5,717 bases of DNA from Solobacterium sp. (GTDB lineage Bacteria; Bacillota_I; Bacilli_A; Erysipelotrichales; Erysipelotrichaceae). The notes under the pieces were generated by a model. It was not told the DNA's origin and did no database searches. It saw only the letters and a list, made by a program, of their open reading frames with translations. The stretch spans positions 1-5,717 of the forward strand of contig JAFWCP010000034.1 in the NCBI GenBank assembly GCA_017536845.1, in the 5' to 3' direction. Positions within the stretch are counted from its first letter, which is position 1; every line of letters starts with the position of its first letter. This document shows, piece by piece, positions 4,968 to 5,717 of the stretch. Both the position numbers and the translations under genes were made by a program.

Positions 4968-5428
4968 TGCTGGCAGCGGTGACGGCGGTGATCGTCTTCA
5001 TCCTTGACCTTGTGACCAAGGGCATCATCCAGAATGATGTTTCCCTGCACAATGTTACGGTGATTGAAGGCTTTTTCCATATCACCTATGCGAAGAACAC
5101 CGGCATGGCCTGGTCTTTGCTGGAAGGACAGCAGACCCTGCTTGCCGTGATTTCGGCAGTCGCCATCCTGGCCATGATCCTGTACCTGGTCAGGGAAAAG
5201 CCGGGCAAGGTCACGGTGTTCGCGCTGGGGCTGATGATCGGCGGGGCAGCCGGCAACCTGTATGACCGGGCCGTGCTGAACTACGTCCGCGACTTTCTGA
5301 ATTTCTATATCTTCGGCTATGACTTTCCGATTTTCAACGTTGCCGACTCGGCTTTGACCGTAGGGGTCGGCCTGCTGCTTCTGCTTTCTTTTTTCGAGGA
5401 GAAAAAACATGACGATGCAAAGATTTGA
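4964..5428 (+). CDS. lspA: Lipoprotein signal peptidase (signal peptidase II)
   Basis: Integral membrane aspartyl protease that removes the signal peptide from prolipoproteins after diacylglyceryl modification of the lipobox cysteine. It has 154 residues, typical for the family, with four predicted membrane helices (about 3-24, 57-76, 83-101 and 124-144). Family motifs are visible: Asp15 in DLVTK, NTGMAWS at 45-51, GGAAGNLYDR at 93-102 (Asn98, Asp101), VRDF with Asp110, and FNVADSA at 124-130 with Asp128. The aspartates of the third and fifth motifs make the catalytic dyad, and all are present. Translation starts at ATG 4964, which overlaps the preceding stop codon (ATGA), with AGGA at 4954-4957. 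ATG 4967 is the next codon and is also possible. It is followed with a 20-bp overlap by an RluD-type gene, a pairing common in Firmicutes. Confidence 0.96.
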   Translation: MMLAAVTAVIVFILDLVTKGIIQNDVSLHNVTVIEGFFHITYAKNTGMAWSLLEGQQTLLAVISAVAILAMILYLVREKPGKVTVFALGLMIGGAAGNLYDRAVLNYVRDFLNFYIFGYDFPIFNVADSALTVGVGLLLLLSFFEEKKHDDAKI

Positions 5429-5717
5429 AATCGAAGAAGACGGCCTGGGCAGGCTGGACAAATACCTGACCGCCGTCTGTGATATCTCAAGGACCCGGGC
5501 CCAGCAGCTGTGCGATGAAGGTGCCGTCCAGGTCAACGGCAAACCCGCCAAAAGCGGCTATAAGCTGGAAGAAGGCGACATCATCGAAACCGACATTCCG
5601 GAAGACAGGCCCCTGGAGGTGGCACCGGAAAACATCCCGCTGGATATCCTGTATGAAGATGATGACATCATCGTCATCAACAAGCCCAAAGGGATGGTTG
5701 TCCATCCGGCGGCCGGC
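5409..5717 (+). CDS. RluA/RluD-family pseudouridine synthase, 3' end outside the window
   Basis: Converts uridines to pseudouridine in RNA; RluD-type members act on the large-subunit rRNA. Only the first 103 residues are visible. Residues about 14-62 form an S4 RNA-binding domain (GRLDKYL, SRTRAQQL, GAVQVNGKP). The catalytic domain begins with ILYEDDDIIVINKPKGMVVH, the characteristic family motif I, followed by PAAG at the edge. The catalytic aspartate (in the HRLD motif) would lie beyond the window. The start at ATG 5409 is chosen because GAGGAG (5396-5401) lies 7 nt upstream; ATG 5415 would be 13 nt away. It overlaps lspA by 20 bp, so it is probably translated from the same mRNA. Which uridine is modified cannot be told from this fragment. 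Confidence 0.93.
   Translation, partial: MTMQRFEIEEDGLGRLDKYLTAVCDISRTRAQQLCDEGAVQVNGKPAKSGYKLEEGDIIETDIPEDRPLEVAPENIPLDILYEDDDIIVINKPKGMVVHPAAG

Noticed and set aside
4892..5551. Minus-strand open frame of 219 codons opposite lspA and the pseudouridine synthase
   Set aside because: It spans three real + strand genes with intact family motifs and looks like a shadow frame rich in Asp, His and Gln.

Overview
The window looks like the chromosome of an anaerobic, mid-GC member of the Firmicutes (Bacillota), plausibly Erysipelotrichia-like. The clues are strong Shine-Dalgarno sequences, Gram-positive style gene order (lspA followed by an RluD-family gene), a rubrerythrin, a TSCPD-domain four-cysteine protein and a small competence/pilin-type prepilin peptidase. 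The taxonomic placement is inferred from gene content. No mobile element, CRISPR array, tRNA or rRNA is visible.

Left part (1-1860): the 3' portion of a membrane sensor histidine kinase on the + strand runs into a convergent, minus-strand prepilin peptidase gene. The two coding regions overlap tail to tail by 26 bp. The kinase's probable intrinsic terminator lies inside the peptidase coding sequence. The peptidase diverges from a rubrerythrin gene across a short promoter region.

Middle (1866-4038): rubrerythrin is closed by a strong terminator. A stretch of about 490 bp follows with no convincing intact gene; it holds a weak, apparently frame-disrupted reading frame. Next comes a compact DEAD-box RNA helicase on the minus strand with its own terminator. 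A well-spaced promoter sits so close to the helicase start that its mRNA is predicted to be nearly leaderless.

Right part (4047-5717): the helicase diverges from a small TSCPD-domain protein gene, which has its own terminator. A three-gene cluster follows: an unrecognised acidic protein, lspA (lipoprotein signal peptidase) and the start of an RluA/RluD-type pseudouridine synthase cut by the window edge. These genes overlap (ATGA, then 20 bp) and so look translationally coupled. Their promoter carries a near-perfect 27-bp palindrome centred on the extended -10, which is the most interesting regulatory signal in the window.

Most genes are housekeeping or widespread accessory functions. I see no clear new multi-gene system. 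The points worth following are regulatory architecture (palindromic operator, leaderless helicase mRNA, terminator inside a coding gene) and a few uncharacterised small proteins.
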